In this document: positions 18,785-26,435 of the stretch, piece by piece
Layout: each line of letters starts with the position of its first letter
Numbering within the stretch: the stretch's first letter is position 1
From: Hyphomicrobiales bacterium
GTDB lineage: Bacteria; Pseudomonadota; Alphaproteobacteria; Rhizobiales; Beijerinckiaceae
Direction: 5' to 3'
NCBI GenBank assembly: GCA_004144595.1
Contig: SEEM01000025.1
Coordinates: forward strand, 1 to 45,352
Length of the DNA stretch: 45,352 nt
The notes under the pieces: model-generated
The model's input: the letters and a program-made list of their open reading frames with translations, nothing else
Databases searched by the model: none
Told to the model about the DNA's origin: nothing
Program-made: the position numbers and the translations under genes

Positions 18785-18816
18785 TACATTCATGGCAAAC
18801 TGTATGGCTATGAATG
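18785..18816. promoter_or_regulatory. Candidate MocR operator between regulator and EamA gene
   Basis: CATTCAT (18787-18793) and ATGAATG (18810-18816) form a 7-bp inverted repeat with a 16-base spacer. TACA (18785-18788) and TGTA (18801-18804) add a second short inverted pair. The repeat overlaps the candidate start codons of the regulator, consistent with autoregulation. Confidence 0.4.
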
Positions 18817-20255
18817 ACAATACAATCAGCAGGGCCGAGACCATCCCGAGCCGGACGGAGGCCGTAATGGCGGCGATCCGCGGGCGCCTCGCGGCGCGGA
18901 CGCTGGCGCCGGGCGACCGCTTGCCCTCGATCCGCGGCTTTGCCGCGACGATGAAGGTCTCGCCCTCCACCATCGTCGAGGCCTATGACCGTCTCGCGGC
19001 CGAGGGCCTGATCCGCGCCCGCCAGGGTTCCGGTTTCTACGTGACCGGTGGTGGGTTGCCGCCCTTGGCGCTCACGCAGGCCGCTTCTCCGCAGGAACTC
19101 GTGGTCGATCCGTTCTGGGTCTCGCGCCAGTCGCTCGATGCCGAGCCCGGTGCGCTGAAGCCCGGCTGCGGCTGGCTACCGCCCGACTGGATGCCGGACG
19201 AGGCCTTGCGCCGCGGCTTCCGGGCGCTGGCCCGCGCCGATGGCGCGATCCTCACCGATTACGGCGGCACGCGCGGCGCCGCCGTGCTGCGCCGGCTCCT
19301 GCTCGGGCGCTTCGCCGAGGCCGGGCTCGCGGTTGCGCCCGAGCAGCTCATGCTGACCAGCTCGGGCACGCAGGCGCTCGACCTGATCTGCCGCTTCCTG
19401 CTCCGGCCGGGCGATGCCGTCCTCGTCGACGATCCCTGTTATTTCAATTTCCAGGCGCTGCTGCGGGCGCATCAGGTGCGCGTCCTGAGCGTGCCCTATA
19501 CGCCGTCCGGCCCGGATATCGCGGCCTTCGAGGCGGTCGTGGCGACCGGGCGCCCGCGCCTCTACCTGACCAATTCCGGCCTGCACAACCCGACCGGCGC
19601 CGGCCTCTCGCCGCAGGCCGCCTATCGCGTGCTGAGTACGGCTGCCGCACATGACATGATCATCGTCGAGGACGACATCTTCGCCGATTTCGAGCCCGAG
19701 CGCTCGGCGCGACTGGCGGCGCTCGACGGGCTGGAGCGCGTGATCCGGATCGGCAGTTTCTCCAAGACGCTCTCCGCCGCCGTCCGTTGCGGCTATATCG
19801 CGGTGCGGGCCGATTGGGTCGAAGGGCTCGTCGACCTGCAGGTCGCGACCAGTTTCGGCGGCCCGGGTCCGGTTTCGACGGAATTGCTGGCCGGCGTGCT
19901 CGCCGGCGGCAGTTACCGCAAGCATATGGAAGATCTGCACCGCCGCTTGGCCCAGGCTCGGCGCGAGGTCGCCGCAAGGCTGGAGGCGCTCGGAATTCGT
20001 CCCTGGCTGATGCCGCGTGGCGGCTTCTACCTCTGGTGTCGCTTGCCGGAAGGCGTCGATTCTGCGGAGCTCGCCAGACTGGCGGTAATACAAGGCGTGG
20101 TGCTGGCGCCGGGCAACGTCTTCAGCGTCGCCCAGACGGCTGGCGATTTCATGCGCTTCAATGTCGCCCAGTCGCGCGATCCGCGTGTGTTCGAAGTGCT
20201 CGGGCAGGCGATGACGACCATGCGGCTGCAGGTAGGCCCGGCCGCCCGCGATTGA
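18792..20255 (+). CDS. MocR/PdxR family PLP-dependent transcription regulator
   Basis: This 487-residue protein joins an N-terminal GntR-type winged helix (about residues 18-85, with LAPGDRLPSIRGFAATMKVS and YDRLAAEGLIRARQGSGFYV) to a C-terminal aminotransferase-like domain (about 115-480) with the PLP lysine at residue 325 in SFSKTLS. MocR proteins sense PLP or an amino-acid adduct and control neighbouring transport or vitamin B6 genes. The divergent EamA transporter is the likely target. The first ATG is at 18792; in-frame ATGs at 18804 and 18810 are equally possible and all precede the DNA-binding domain. Confidence 0.9.
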   Translation: MANCMAMNDNTISRAETIPSRTEAVMAAIRGRLAARTLAPGDRLPSIRGFAATMKVSPSTIVEAYDRLAAEGLIRARQGSGFYVTGGGLPPLALTQAASPQELVVDPFWVSRQSLDAEPGALKPGCGWLPPDWMPDEALRRGFRALARADGAILTDYGGTRGAAVLRRLLLGRFAEAGLAVAPEQLMLTSSGTQALDLICRFLLRPGDAVLVDDPCYFNFQALLRAHQVRVLSVPYTPSGPDIAAFEAVVATGRPRLYLTNSGLHNPTGAGLSPQAAYRVLSTAAAHDMIIVEDDIFADFEPERSARLAALDGLERVIRIGSFSKTLSAAVRCGYIAVRADWVEGLVDLQVATSFGGPGPVSTELLAGVLAGGSYRKHMEDLHRRLAQARREVAARLEALGIRPWLMPRGGFYLWCRLPEGVDSAELARLAVIQGVVLAPGNVFSVAQTAGDFMRFNVAQSRDPRVFEVLGQAMTTMRLQVGPAARD

Positions 20256-20360
20256 TCCAGCGCAGTATGGGCATGTGCCGCACTCGTCAGCCCGCTGCCC
20301 CCCTGTTATAGACCGCCGCAATAACCGGCCCGGCCGGACAGGACCGAAAGCTTTGAGATC

Positions 20361-21299
20361 ATGCATCTGAGGATCGGCACGCGCCGCAGCCCGCTGGCGA
20401 TGGCCCAGACCAACCACGTCATGGGCCTCATCCGGGCGAAGTTTCCGCAGGCGGAATTCACCCTGTGCCAGATCGCGACCATTGCCGATCGCGACCGCGT
20501 CTCCGAGTTTCACGAGTTCGGCATGGTCGGTGTCTTCGCCATCGAGCACGAGCAGCAACTGGTGAAGCGCGAGGTGGATTTCGTCGTCCATTCGCTGAAG
20601 GATCTGCCGACCACCCTGCATGAAGGGCTCGTCCTCGCTTCGGTGCCCCCGCGCGAGGACCCGCGAGATGCGCTCTGCGGCGCGACCATGGCCGCCCTGC
20701 GCCAGGGCGCGCGCGTCGGCACCGGTTCGCTACGCCGCCGCGCCCAGATCCTCAACCTGCGGCCGGACGTGACGGTCGTTCCGATCCGCGGCAACGTCGG
20801 ACCGCGCCTCGCCAAGATCGGCGGCGAGGACGCGCTCGACGCGGTGATCCTCGCTCATGCCGGCCTGAAACGCCTCGGCATGGACGAGGCCTCGTCGGAC
20901 GTGCTCGCGCCGTCGCTGTTCCCCTACGCGGTCGGACAGGGCGCGCTTGGGCTCGAGGCCCGCGCCGAGGATGCGGCGGTGATCGAGGTGCTGAAGGCGA
21001 TCGAATGCCCCAGGGCCCGTGCCGAGGTCGAGGCCGAACGCGAGATGATGCATGCTCTGGGAGCGGGGTGCAGCCTGCCTGTCGGGGCCTGCGCCACATG
21101 GCAGGATGACCGGCTGACGCTGCATGCGCAGGTGACATCGATCGAGGGCACGGAACGCGTCATTGCCGATCAGAGCGCACCGCCGGAAGAGGCCCGGGAG
21201 CTTGGTCTGGCCGTCGCGCAGATCCTGAAGGACAGAGGCGGCGTCGCGATCCTCGAGAAGAGCTACCGCAGCCACTACCCGAGCTTCAAGTCGATTTAG
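20361..21299 (+). CDS. hemC: Hydroxymethylbilane synthase-like protein (divergent HemC)
   Basis: HemC polymerises four porphobilinogens to hydroxymethylbilane in tetrapyrrole synthesis. This 312-residue protein keeps the catalytic aspartate (Asp81 in HSLKDLP), the dipyrromethane-cofactor cysteine (Cys237 in GAGCSLPVG), the arginine pair in GTGSLRRR, and RGNV-x-x-RL. However, two conserved stretches are altered: the I-x-T-x-G-D motif reads IATIADRD, and the GGKGLF lid motif reads FGMVGVF with no lysine. It may therefore be a paralogue with changed properties rather than the main HemC. It stands alone, not next to hemD or other heme genes. The ATG at 20361 begins the conserved LRIGTRRSPLA strand. 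Confidence 0.8.
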   Translation: MHLRIGTRRSPLAMAQTNHVMGLIRAKFPQAEFTLCQIATIADRDRVSEFHEFGMVGVFAIEHEQQLVKREVDFVVHSLKDLPTTLHEGLVLASVPPREDPRDALCGATMAALRQGARVGTGSLRRRAQILNLRPDVTVVPIRGNVGPRLAKIGGEDALDAVILAHAGLKRLGMDEASSDVLAPSLFPYAVGQGALGLEARAEDAAVIEVLKAIECPRARAEVEAEREMMHALGAGCSLPVGACATWQDDRLTLHAQVTSIEGTERVIADQSAPPEEARELGLAVAQILKDRGGVAILEKSYRSHYPSFKSI

Positions 21300-21326
21300 T
21301 TCACCGCCTCGCCTCTGCTGTCGCAC

Positions 21327-21476
21327 TCAGGGCGGATCGCGGGGATCGTCGATACTGGGCTTGCCCAGCATCACGTCGCCAGGGCCGCGTGAGCGCGCCC
21401 AGAAGGTCGCGAGAAGAATCCCGATCGGCACGGCGACCACGACAATCCAGAAGATAAAGCTCGAATCGCCGGTCAC
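21327..21476 (-). CDS. Small single-span membrane protein (49 residues)
   Basis: A 50-codon reading frame on the minus strand begins at GTG 21476-21474, with GAGGA seven bases upstream, and ends with TGA at 21327. The product starts with a few polar residues, then one hydrophobic span (about residues 7-26: FIFWIVVVAVPIGILLATFW), then a positively charged turn WARSRGPG and a Pro/Asp-rich tail. The positive-inside rule places the tail in the cytoplasm. It lies 21 bases after the 98-residue hypothetical protein and probably belongs to its transcript. I do not recognise a family. Confidence 0.55.
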   Translation of the reverse strand: MTGDSSFIFWIVVVAVPIGILLATFWARSRGPGDVMLGKPSIDDPRDPP

Positions 21477-21497
21477 GGGTCGGTCCTCTAGCGCCGT

Positions 21498-21794
21498 TCA
21501 GACCTTGGGGGGCAACGAGCCGCGGTCAAAGACCGGAATCGTTTCGACCTTGCCGCGCAATGGCCTGCCGACAGGCACGTCCTCGGCCGCCTGACGCACG
21601 GCCTCTTCCGATTCCGTAAGCCCATCCGGCGTGTCGTTGGCATCGCTACCGGCATCGTGGACATTGGTTCGGTCGCTGACCCGGCTGCTCTCGGCCGGAT
21701 CGGCCTCTACTGCCGTCTGATTGGCGTTCAAAGCCGGCCCGCGCTCATCGTCGAGCAGGGCAGGGTTTTCGCGTTTCCGGTCGGCCGTGGCCAT
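21498..21794 (-). CDS. Hypothetical hydrophilic protein
   Basis: This 98-residue protein is rich in Asp, Glu, Ala and Arg, has no hydrophobic span and is probably disordered. I do not recognise a family. The ATG at 21794 has GGAGAG upstream at good spacing, supporting real translation. It lies between the topoisomerase IB gene (70 bases upstream on the same strand) and the small membrane protein, and the three are probably co-transcribed. Confidence 0.6.
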   Translation of the reverse strand: MATADRKRENPALLDDERGPALNANQTAVEADPAESSRVSDRTNVHDAGSDANDTPDGLTESEEAVRQAAEDVPVGRPLRGKVETIPVFDRGSLPPKV

Positions 21795-21863
21795 GGCGGC
21801 TCTCCTTTAAAAAATGGGGCTTTCAGGACCAAGCTCCCAGTCGCGGCATTGTTCCGATTGGCG

Positions 21864-22886
21864 TCAGGCTGCCAGCAGGCCGAGCGCACGTTCGATCCGC
21901 GAACATCCCGGCTTGGCACGGGCCTTCGTATAGCTCTTCTGCAGGCGGCCGCTGGCATAGGCGTCGATGACGATCGCGTGGACATAGCTCTTGCGGACGA
22001 CGGCCGGCGTGTTGACCAGCCTCTCCGAGATCGAGCGCATGATGTCGGCGAGCTGGCGCTTGCGGCCGGCCTCGCTCGCCACGATCTCACCCGCGAGCAG
22101 AAGCTCGGCTGCCGCGGCGTTGGCGGCAAGCATGCGCAGGTCCTTGCTGCTGATCGGCAAGCCGCAGGCACGCTTGAGATAGGCGTTGATCTCGGCTGCA
22201 TGGATCGGCGCGACCGAACCGTTTTCGTTGCGGTGTTGCAGCAGGCGCCGACCTGGAAGGGTGTTGATCCGCGCGATGGCGCGGGCGAGCGTCGCGTCGT
22301 CGATGGCGCAGGAAATCTCCTTGCCGCTCTTGCCGCGGAAATGCAGTGCGACCCGCTTTCCCGTCAACGTGACATGGCGTTTCAGCAAGGTCGAGGTGCC
22401 GTGGCTGCCGTTCGCCTTGGCGTAGGTTTCGTTGCCCACGCGCAGATGGCAGCGGTCGATGATCGCAGCGGCGCAGGCCAATGCCTTGTCGCGCGACAGC
22501 GTCCGCGCCTTGACGTCGGTCGCGATGCGCGCCCGCAGCTTCGGCAGGGCCTCGATCAGCCGGGCGAGCCGCTTGAGCTTGCGCCGCTCGCGCACCTTCT
22601 CCCAATCGGGATGATAGCGGTGCTGGATGCGGCCGGCCTCGTCATGGCCGATGGCCTGAAGATGAGCGCGAGGATCGGCGGCGATGCGAACATCCGCATA
22701 GGCCGGTGGAATCGCCAGCGAGCGGATACGGGAGAGCGTGTCCTCATCGGTGATCTTGCCGCCATCCGCATCGCGGTAGCCGAAGGAGCGGCCATGGCGG
22801 ATGCGGCGGATCGTGAGTTCGTCAGACGAAACGCGCCGTAGTCGCGTCGCGGCGGCAGGGCGATTAGCTTGCGGGGAAACCGGCAT
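21864..22886 (-). CDS. DNA topoisomerase IB (poxvirus-like)
   Basis: This 340-residue protein is a bacterial type IB topoisomerase, which relaxes supercoils by a 3'-phosphotyrosyl intermediate. The N-terminal half has the DNA-clamp segment IPPAYADVRIA and the HYHP/RYHPDWE region. The catalytic domain shows FRGKSGKE (Lys), a KDLRMLAAN (Arg) motif, and NTPAVVRKSYVH with the nucleophile Tyr at residue 301. All catalytic elements are present. Such enzymes are widespread in alphaproteobacteria and are non-essential accessories. The ATG at 22886 opens the region 22887-23077 shared with the divergent M81 gene. Confidence 0.93.
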   Translation of the reverse strand: MPVSPQANRPAAATRLRRVSSDELTIRRIRHGRSFGYRDADGGKITDEDTLSRIRSLAIPPAYADVRIAADPRAHLQAIGHDEAGRIQHRYHPDWEKVRERRKLKRLARLIEALPKLRARIATDVKARTLSRDKALACAAAIIDRCHLRVGNETYAKANGSHGTSTLLKRHVTLTGKRVALHFRGKSGKEISCAIDDATLARAIARINTLPGRRLLQHRNENGSVAPIHAAEINAYLKRACGLPISSKDLRMLAANAAAAELLLAGEIVASEAGRKRQLADIMRSISERLVNTPAVVRKSYVHAIVIDAYASGRLQKSYTKARAKPGCSRIERALGLLAA

Positions 22887-23077
22887 GGGCGGGGCTCGCA
22901 GAGGTCCGCTGCGAAAACGGCGCCATCACCCAGTTGGTTCCGCTTAGTCGAGCATATTCACCACATTTCGACAAGCGCGCAGGATTCTGGGGATACATGC
23001 GCGAAAATCAGTGGCCAGAGCGCAGGTTTCTCGCTCACACTGTCAAAAAAATTGAACGATATCTTTGGGAGACGACG

Positions 23078-24559
23078 GTGCCGCGCGTTTTGATCGCCGA
23101 GTTTATGCATGAGACGAACACCTTCAGTGTTCAGCTCACGGACGAGGCCACCTTCCGGGCGCATGGCGCCTTTCGCGACAACGAGATCCCGGGCGCCTTC
23201 CGCGGCACGCGCACCTCTATGGGGGCGGCCTTCGAGGCAGCCGCCAAGTTCGGCTGGAGCCTCGTCCACCCGCTGGTGACCGGCGCCAATCCTTCCGGCC
23301 GCGTCACCGATGCCGCCTTCGATACCTTCTCCGGCCAGATCTGCGATGCTGCACCGGGCGTCGACGGGGTGCTGCTGCATCTCCACGGCGCGATGTCGAC
23401 CGAAAGCTCGGATGACGGCGAGGGCGAACTGCTCGCCCGGCTGCGCAAGCGCATGGGCCCCGATGTTCCCGTCGTCGCGGTGCTCGATCTGCACGCCACG
23501 GTCACGCAGCTCATGGCGGACAATGCCAACGCGCTGATCTCCTACCGCACCTATCCGCATATCGATCAGTACGAGCGGACCTGGCAGGCTGCCGAACTGC
23601 TGCAGCGTGCGATCAAGGGCGAGATCAAGCCGAAGGTCGCGCTCGCTCGCCGCCCGATCCTCTACGCGCTCGATGGCGGGCGCACGACCTCGCCGCCCTT
23701 CCTCGAACTGCTGCGCCGAGGCGATGCGCTGGAAGCCTCCGGCGACGCGCTCGTCGTCAGCGTCCAGGCCGGCTTCTCCTCCGCCGACGTCCACGATATC
23801 GGCCCCTCGATCGCGGTCACGGCCGATGATCGCGGCAAGGCTCAGACCATTGCCGAAGAGCTGATGGACTATGCCTGGGAGCAGCGCCGCTTCTCCTCGA
23901 TCCATTTCACGCCGCTGGCCGAAGCCATGGCCCGCGCCAAGGCCGGCGAGGCCGACGCGGCCAAGTCCGGCTACAAGCCTGTGGTGATCTCGGATTACTC
24001 CGACAATCCCGGCTCCGGCGCCTATGGCGACGCCACTAACCTGCTGCGCGCCGTGCTCGATGCCGAGCTGAAGAATGTCGGCTTCCATGCGATCAACGAC
24101 CCGGAGGCGGTGCTCGCGGCGCAGGCGATCGGGGTCGGCAAGCGCGGCCGGATCAAGCTCGGCGGCAAGGTCGATCCCACCATGGGCGGCGGCCCGCTCG
24201 ATCTCGACGCCCATGTCGTCGCCATCACCGACGGCTACTTCCTCTGCCATGGCCCGATGGCCGGCGGTGTCTGGCGCAATTACGGCCTCTCGGCGCTGCT
24301 GCGCGTCGACGATGTCGAAATCGTCGTCATCACCCATAACGGCCAGGCGACCGATCTCGCGCAATTCACCTCGCTCGGCGTCGACCCGACCCGCAAGTCC
24401 ACGGTGATCGTCAAGTCGATGCAGCATTTCCGCGCCGCCTTCGAGCCGATCGCGCGCGAGGTGCTGGAGGTCGATACCGGCGCCCTCTCCACCCGCAATT
24501 TCAAGGAGCGGCCCTACAAGAAGGTCCGCCGCCCGATCTTCCCGCTCGACGATATCTGA
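23078..24559 (+). CDS. M81 family metallopeptidase (MlrC-like)
   Basis: This 493-residue protein matches the M81/MlrC family: a DUF1485-type N-terminal domain beginning VPRVLIAEFMHETNTFS, with HLHGAM and VLDLHAT carrying likely zinc ligands, and a C-terminal domain with SDYSDNPGSGAYGD and VVITHNGQ. MlrC hydrolyses linear tetrapeptides left over from microcystin breakdown; most relatives act on other, unknown small amides or peptides. The GTG at 23078 begins the conserved strand and has GGGAG six bases upstream; a longer frame from 22934 has no such support. It is the first gene of a cluster with an amidohydrolase, a peptide-type ABC importer and a deacylase, which points to uptake and breakdown of an acylated or peptide-like compound. 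Confidence 0.88.
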   Translation: MPRVLIAEFMHETNTFSVQLTDEATFRAHGAFRDNEIPGAFRGTRTSMGAAFEAAAKFGWSLVHPLVTGANPSGRVTDAAFDTFSGQICDAAPGVDGVLLHLHGAMSTESSDDGEGELLARLRKRMGPDVPVVAVLDLHATVTQLMADNANALISYRTYPHIDQYERTWQAAELLQRAIKGEIKPKVALARRPILYALDGGRTTSPPFLELLRRGDALEASGDALVVSVQAGFSSADVHDIGPSIAVTADDRGKAQTIAEELMDYAWEQRRFSSIHFTPLAEAMARAKAGEADAAKSGYKPVVISDYSDNPGSGAYGDATNLLRAVLDAELKNVGFHAINDPEAVLAAQAIGVGKRGRIKLGGKVDPTMGGGPLDLDAHVVAITDGYFLCHGPMAGGVWRNYGLSALLRVDDVEIVVITHNGQATDLAQFTSLGVDPTRKSTVIVKSMQHFRAAFEPIAREVLEVDTGALSTRNFKERPYKKVRRPIFPLDDI

Positions 24560-24605
24560 CCGCCGCTCGCAGTAGCTGGCGATGACTGGACTTGAGGAGA
24601 ATACC

Positions 24606-26228
24606 ATGGCGATTCAGGCCGATATCGTGTTGCGCAACGGCCCAATCTGGTGCGGGCGCGAGGAAGGCGTCGTCGAGGCGCTGGCGATCTTCCGCGACAA
24701 GGTGCTGGCTGCCGGAAGCGATGCCGAGATCAAGCCGCTGATCGGGCCGAAGACCCGCGTCATCGACCTGAAGGGCCGGCTGGCGACGCCGGGCCTGAAC
24801 GATTCGCACCTGCATCTGGTCTCGCTCGGCATGACGATGGGCTGGGTCGATTCCAAGCCGGAGCGCGCGCCGACGCTGGACGCCCTGCTCGGCGCCATCG
24901 CGGAGCGCGCCGCACAGGCGAAGCCCGGCGAATGGATCCTCTCGCGCGGCTACGACCAGACCAAGCTCGACACTGGCCGCCATCCCTATCGCGAGGAACT
25001 CGACCGCGCGGCGCCGAACAACCCGGTAATGCTGGTGCGCGCCTGCGGCCATATCGCGATCTGCAATTCTGAGGCGCTGCGCCTCGGCGGCATCGACGAG
25101 CAATCGCCGACGCCGCAGGGCGGCCTCATCGAGCAGCAGAACGGCCGTCTCACCGGCCTGCTCGCCGAGAACGCCCGCGCGCCGGTCCAGGCGGCGATTC
25201 CCGCCGCGACGGAAGAGGACATCATCGCCGGCATCGAGCGCGGCGGGCAGTACCTGCTCTCGCTCGGCATCACCAGTTGCATGGACGCGGCGGTCGGCCA
25301 GAAGGGCGGCTTCCGCGAGATCGCGGCCTATCACCGCGCCAAGCGCGACGGCCGCCTGCCGGTTCGCACCTGGCTCACCCTGCTCGGCGATGACGGCCGC
25401 TCCATCGTCCCGCAATGCTATGACGCCGGCCTGATCTCCGGCACCGGTGACGAGATGCTGATGATCGGCGCCGTGAAGCTCTTCCTCGACGGTTCGGCCG
25501 GCGGGCGCACCGCCTGGATGACCGAGCCCTATCTCGGCGAGGACAAGACCACTGGCGTCTGGATGTGGGAGGATGCCGAGCTTGAGCGCATGGTGCTCGA
25601 CGCCCACAAAAAGGGCTATCAGCTTGCCTGCCACGCGATCGGCGATGCCGCGATCGAGCAGCTCATCACCGCCTATGAGAAGGCGCTCGCCGCCTATCCA
25701 GATCCGGACCGGCGCCACCGCATCGAGCATTGCGGCTTCTCGACCCCCGAGCAGCATGAGCGCATGGTCAAGGCCGGGATCTATCCCTGCCCGCAGCAGG
25801 TCTTCATCCACGATTTCGGCGATGCCTATGTGAAGGTGCTCGGTCCCGAGCGTGCGCTGCCGAGCTATCCCTTCCGCACCTGGTTCGACCTTGGCCTGAA
25901 GCCGGCGACGGGCAGCGATGCGCCGGTCTGCGACCCCAATCCCTTCCCGAATTTCCACACCATGCTGACGCGTGAAACCTGGAAGGGCACGGTGATGGAT
26001 GCAGCCCAGCGCGTCTCGATCGAGGAAGCGCTGCAGGCCTATACCGAGTTCGGCGCTTTCTCGCAGAAGCAGGAGGCTGTGAAGGGTCGTCTCGCGCCGG
26101 GCCTCCTGGCCGACGTCGCGGTGTTCTCGCGCGACCTGCTGAGCGCCGAGCCGGTCGATATCCTCAAGGACACACGCTGCGATCTCACCATTCTCGGGGG
26201 CGAGGTCGTCTACGAGCGCGGCGTATGA
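24606..26228 (+). CDS. Amidohydrolase, YtcJ-like (amidohydrolase family 3)
   Basis: This 540-residue enzyme belongs to the amidohydrolase superfamily, subgroup of YtcJ-like proteins. The N-terminal DSHLHL motif, a glutamate or lysine-containing central strand (GAVKLFLDGSAGG), CHAIGDAA, HRIEHC and the late aspartate in TGSDAPVCD are the usual metal and catalytic positions. It should hydrolyse an amide or ester; the substrate is unknown. There is no signal peptide, so it acts in the cytoplasm. The ATG at 24606 has GAGGAG nearby. It follows the M81 gene by 46 bases and likely works on the same imported compound. Confidence 0.88.
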   Translation: MAIQADIVLRNGPIWCGREEGVVEALAIFRDKVLAAGSDAEIKPLIGPKTRVIDLKGRLATPGLNDSHLHLVSLGMTMGWVDSKPERAPTLDALLGAIAERAAQAKPGEWILSRGYDQTKLDTGRHPYREELDRAAPNNPVMLVRACGHIAICNSEALRLGGIDEQSPTPQGGLIEQQNGRLTGLLAENARAPVQAAIPAATEEDIIAGIERGGQYLLSLGITSCMDAAVGQKGGFREIAAYHRAKRDGRLPVRTWLTLLGDDGRSIVPQCYDAGLISGTGDEMLMIGAVKLFLDGSAGGRTAWMTEPYLGEDKTTGVWMWEDAELERMVLDAHKKGYQLACHAIGDAAIEQLITAYEKALAAYPDPDRRHRIEHCGFSTPEQHERMVKAGIYPCPQQVFIHDFGDAYVKVLGPERALPSYPFRTWFDLGLKPATGSDAPVCDPNPFPNFHTMLTRETWKGTVMDAAQRVSIEEALQAYTEFGAFSQKQEAVKGRLAPGLLADVAVFSRDLLSAEPVDILKDTRCDLTILGGEVVYERGV

Positions 26229-26232
26229 GCCA

Positions 26233-26283
26233 AAGCATTTTCGAGCGAAGCAGGTCGATTCGCCTGAAGAAAATGCGAAAAAC
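26233..26283. repeat. Intergenic repeat with GCATTTTC / GAAAATGC ends
   Basis: GCATTTTC (26235-26242) and GAAAATGC (26268-26275) form an 8-bp inverted repeat around a short spacer. The whole stretch resembles an interspersed intergenic element I associate with Bosea, Bradyrhizobium and relatives, which contains the core CGAGCGAAG and ends in an A-rich tail. It lies between the amidohydrolase and the binding-protein gene. Confidence 0.55.
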
Positions 26284-26435
26284 AAACCCGAGCAGGCCCA
26301 TGGCTTCTAAATCGCGGAGTTGCCTGGGAATTTGAACGCGCGGGGGAAGACAAGCGCGGCAAAGCCGTTATGGTTCCACTTCAAAGCAAACAACTCCGGA
26401 TCAGCCGGAGCAGATGGGAAACGGGAGGATTGAAC

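Noticed and set aside
22934..23077. N-terminal extension of the M81 peptidase
   Set aside because: The extension of 48 residues does not resemble the family, while the GTG at 23078 has a good ribosome site and starts at the conserved first strand.
26370..26435. Earlier start of the family 5 binding protein
   Set aside because: It would place 22 polar residues before the signal peptide; the GTG at 26436 has a strong ribosome site.
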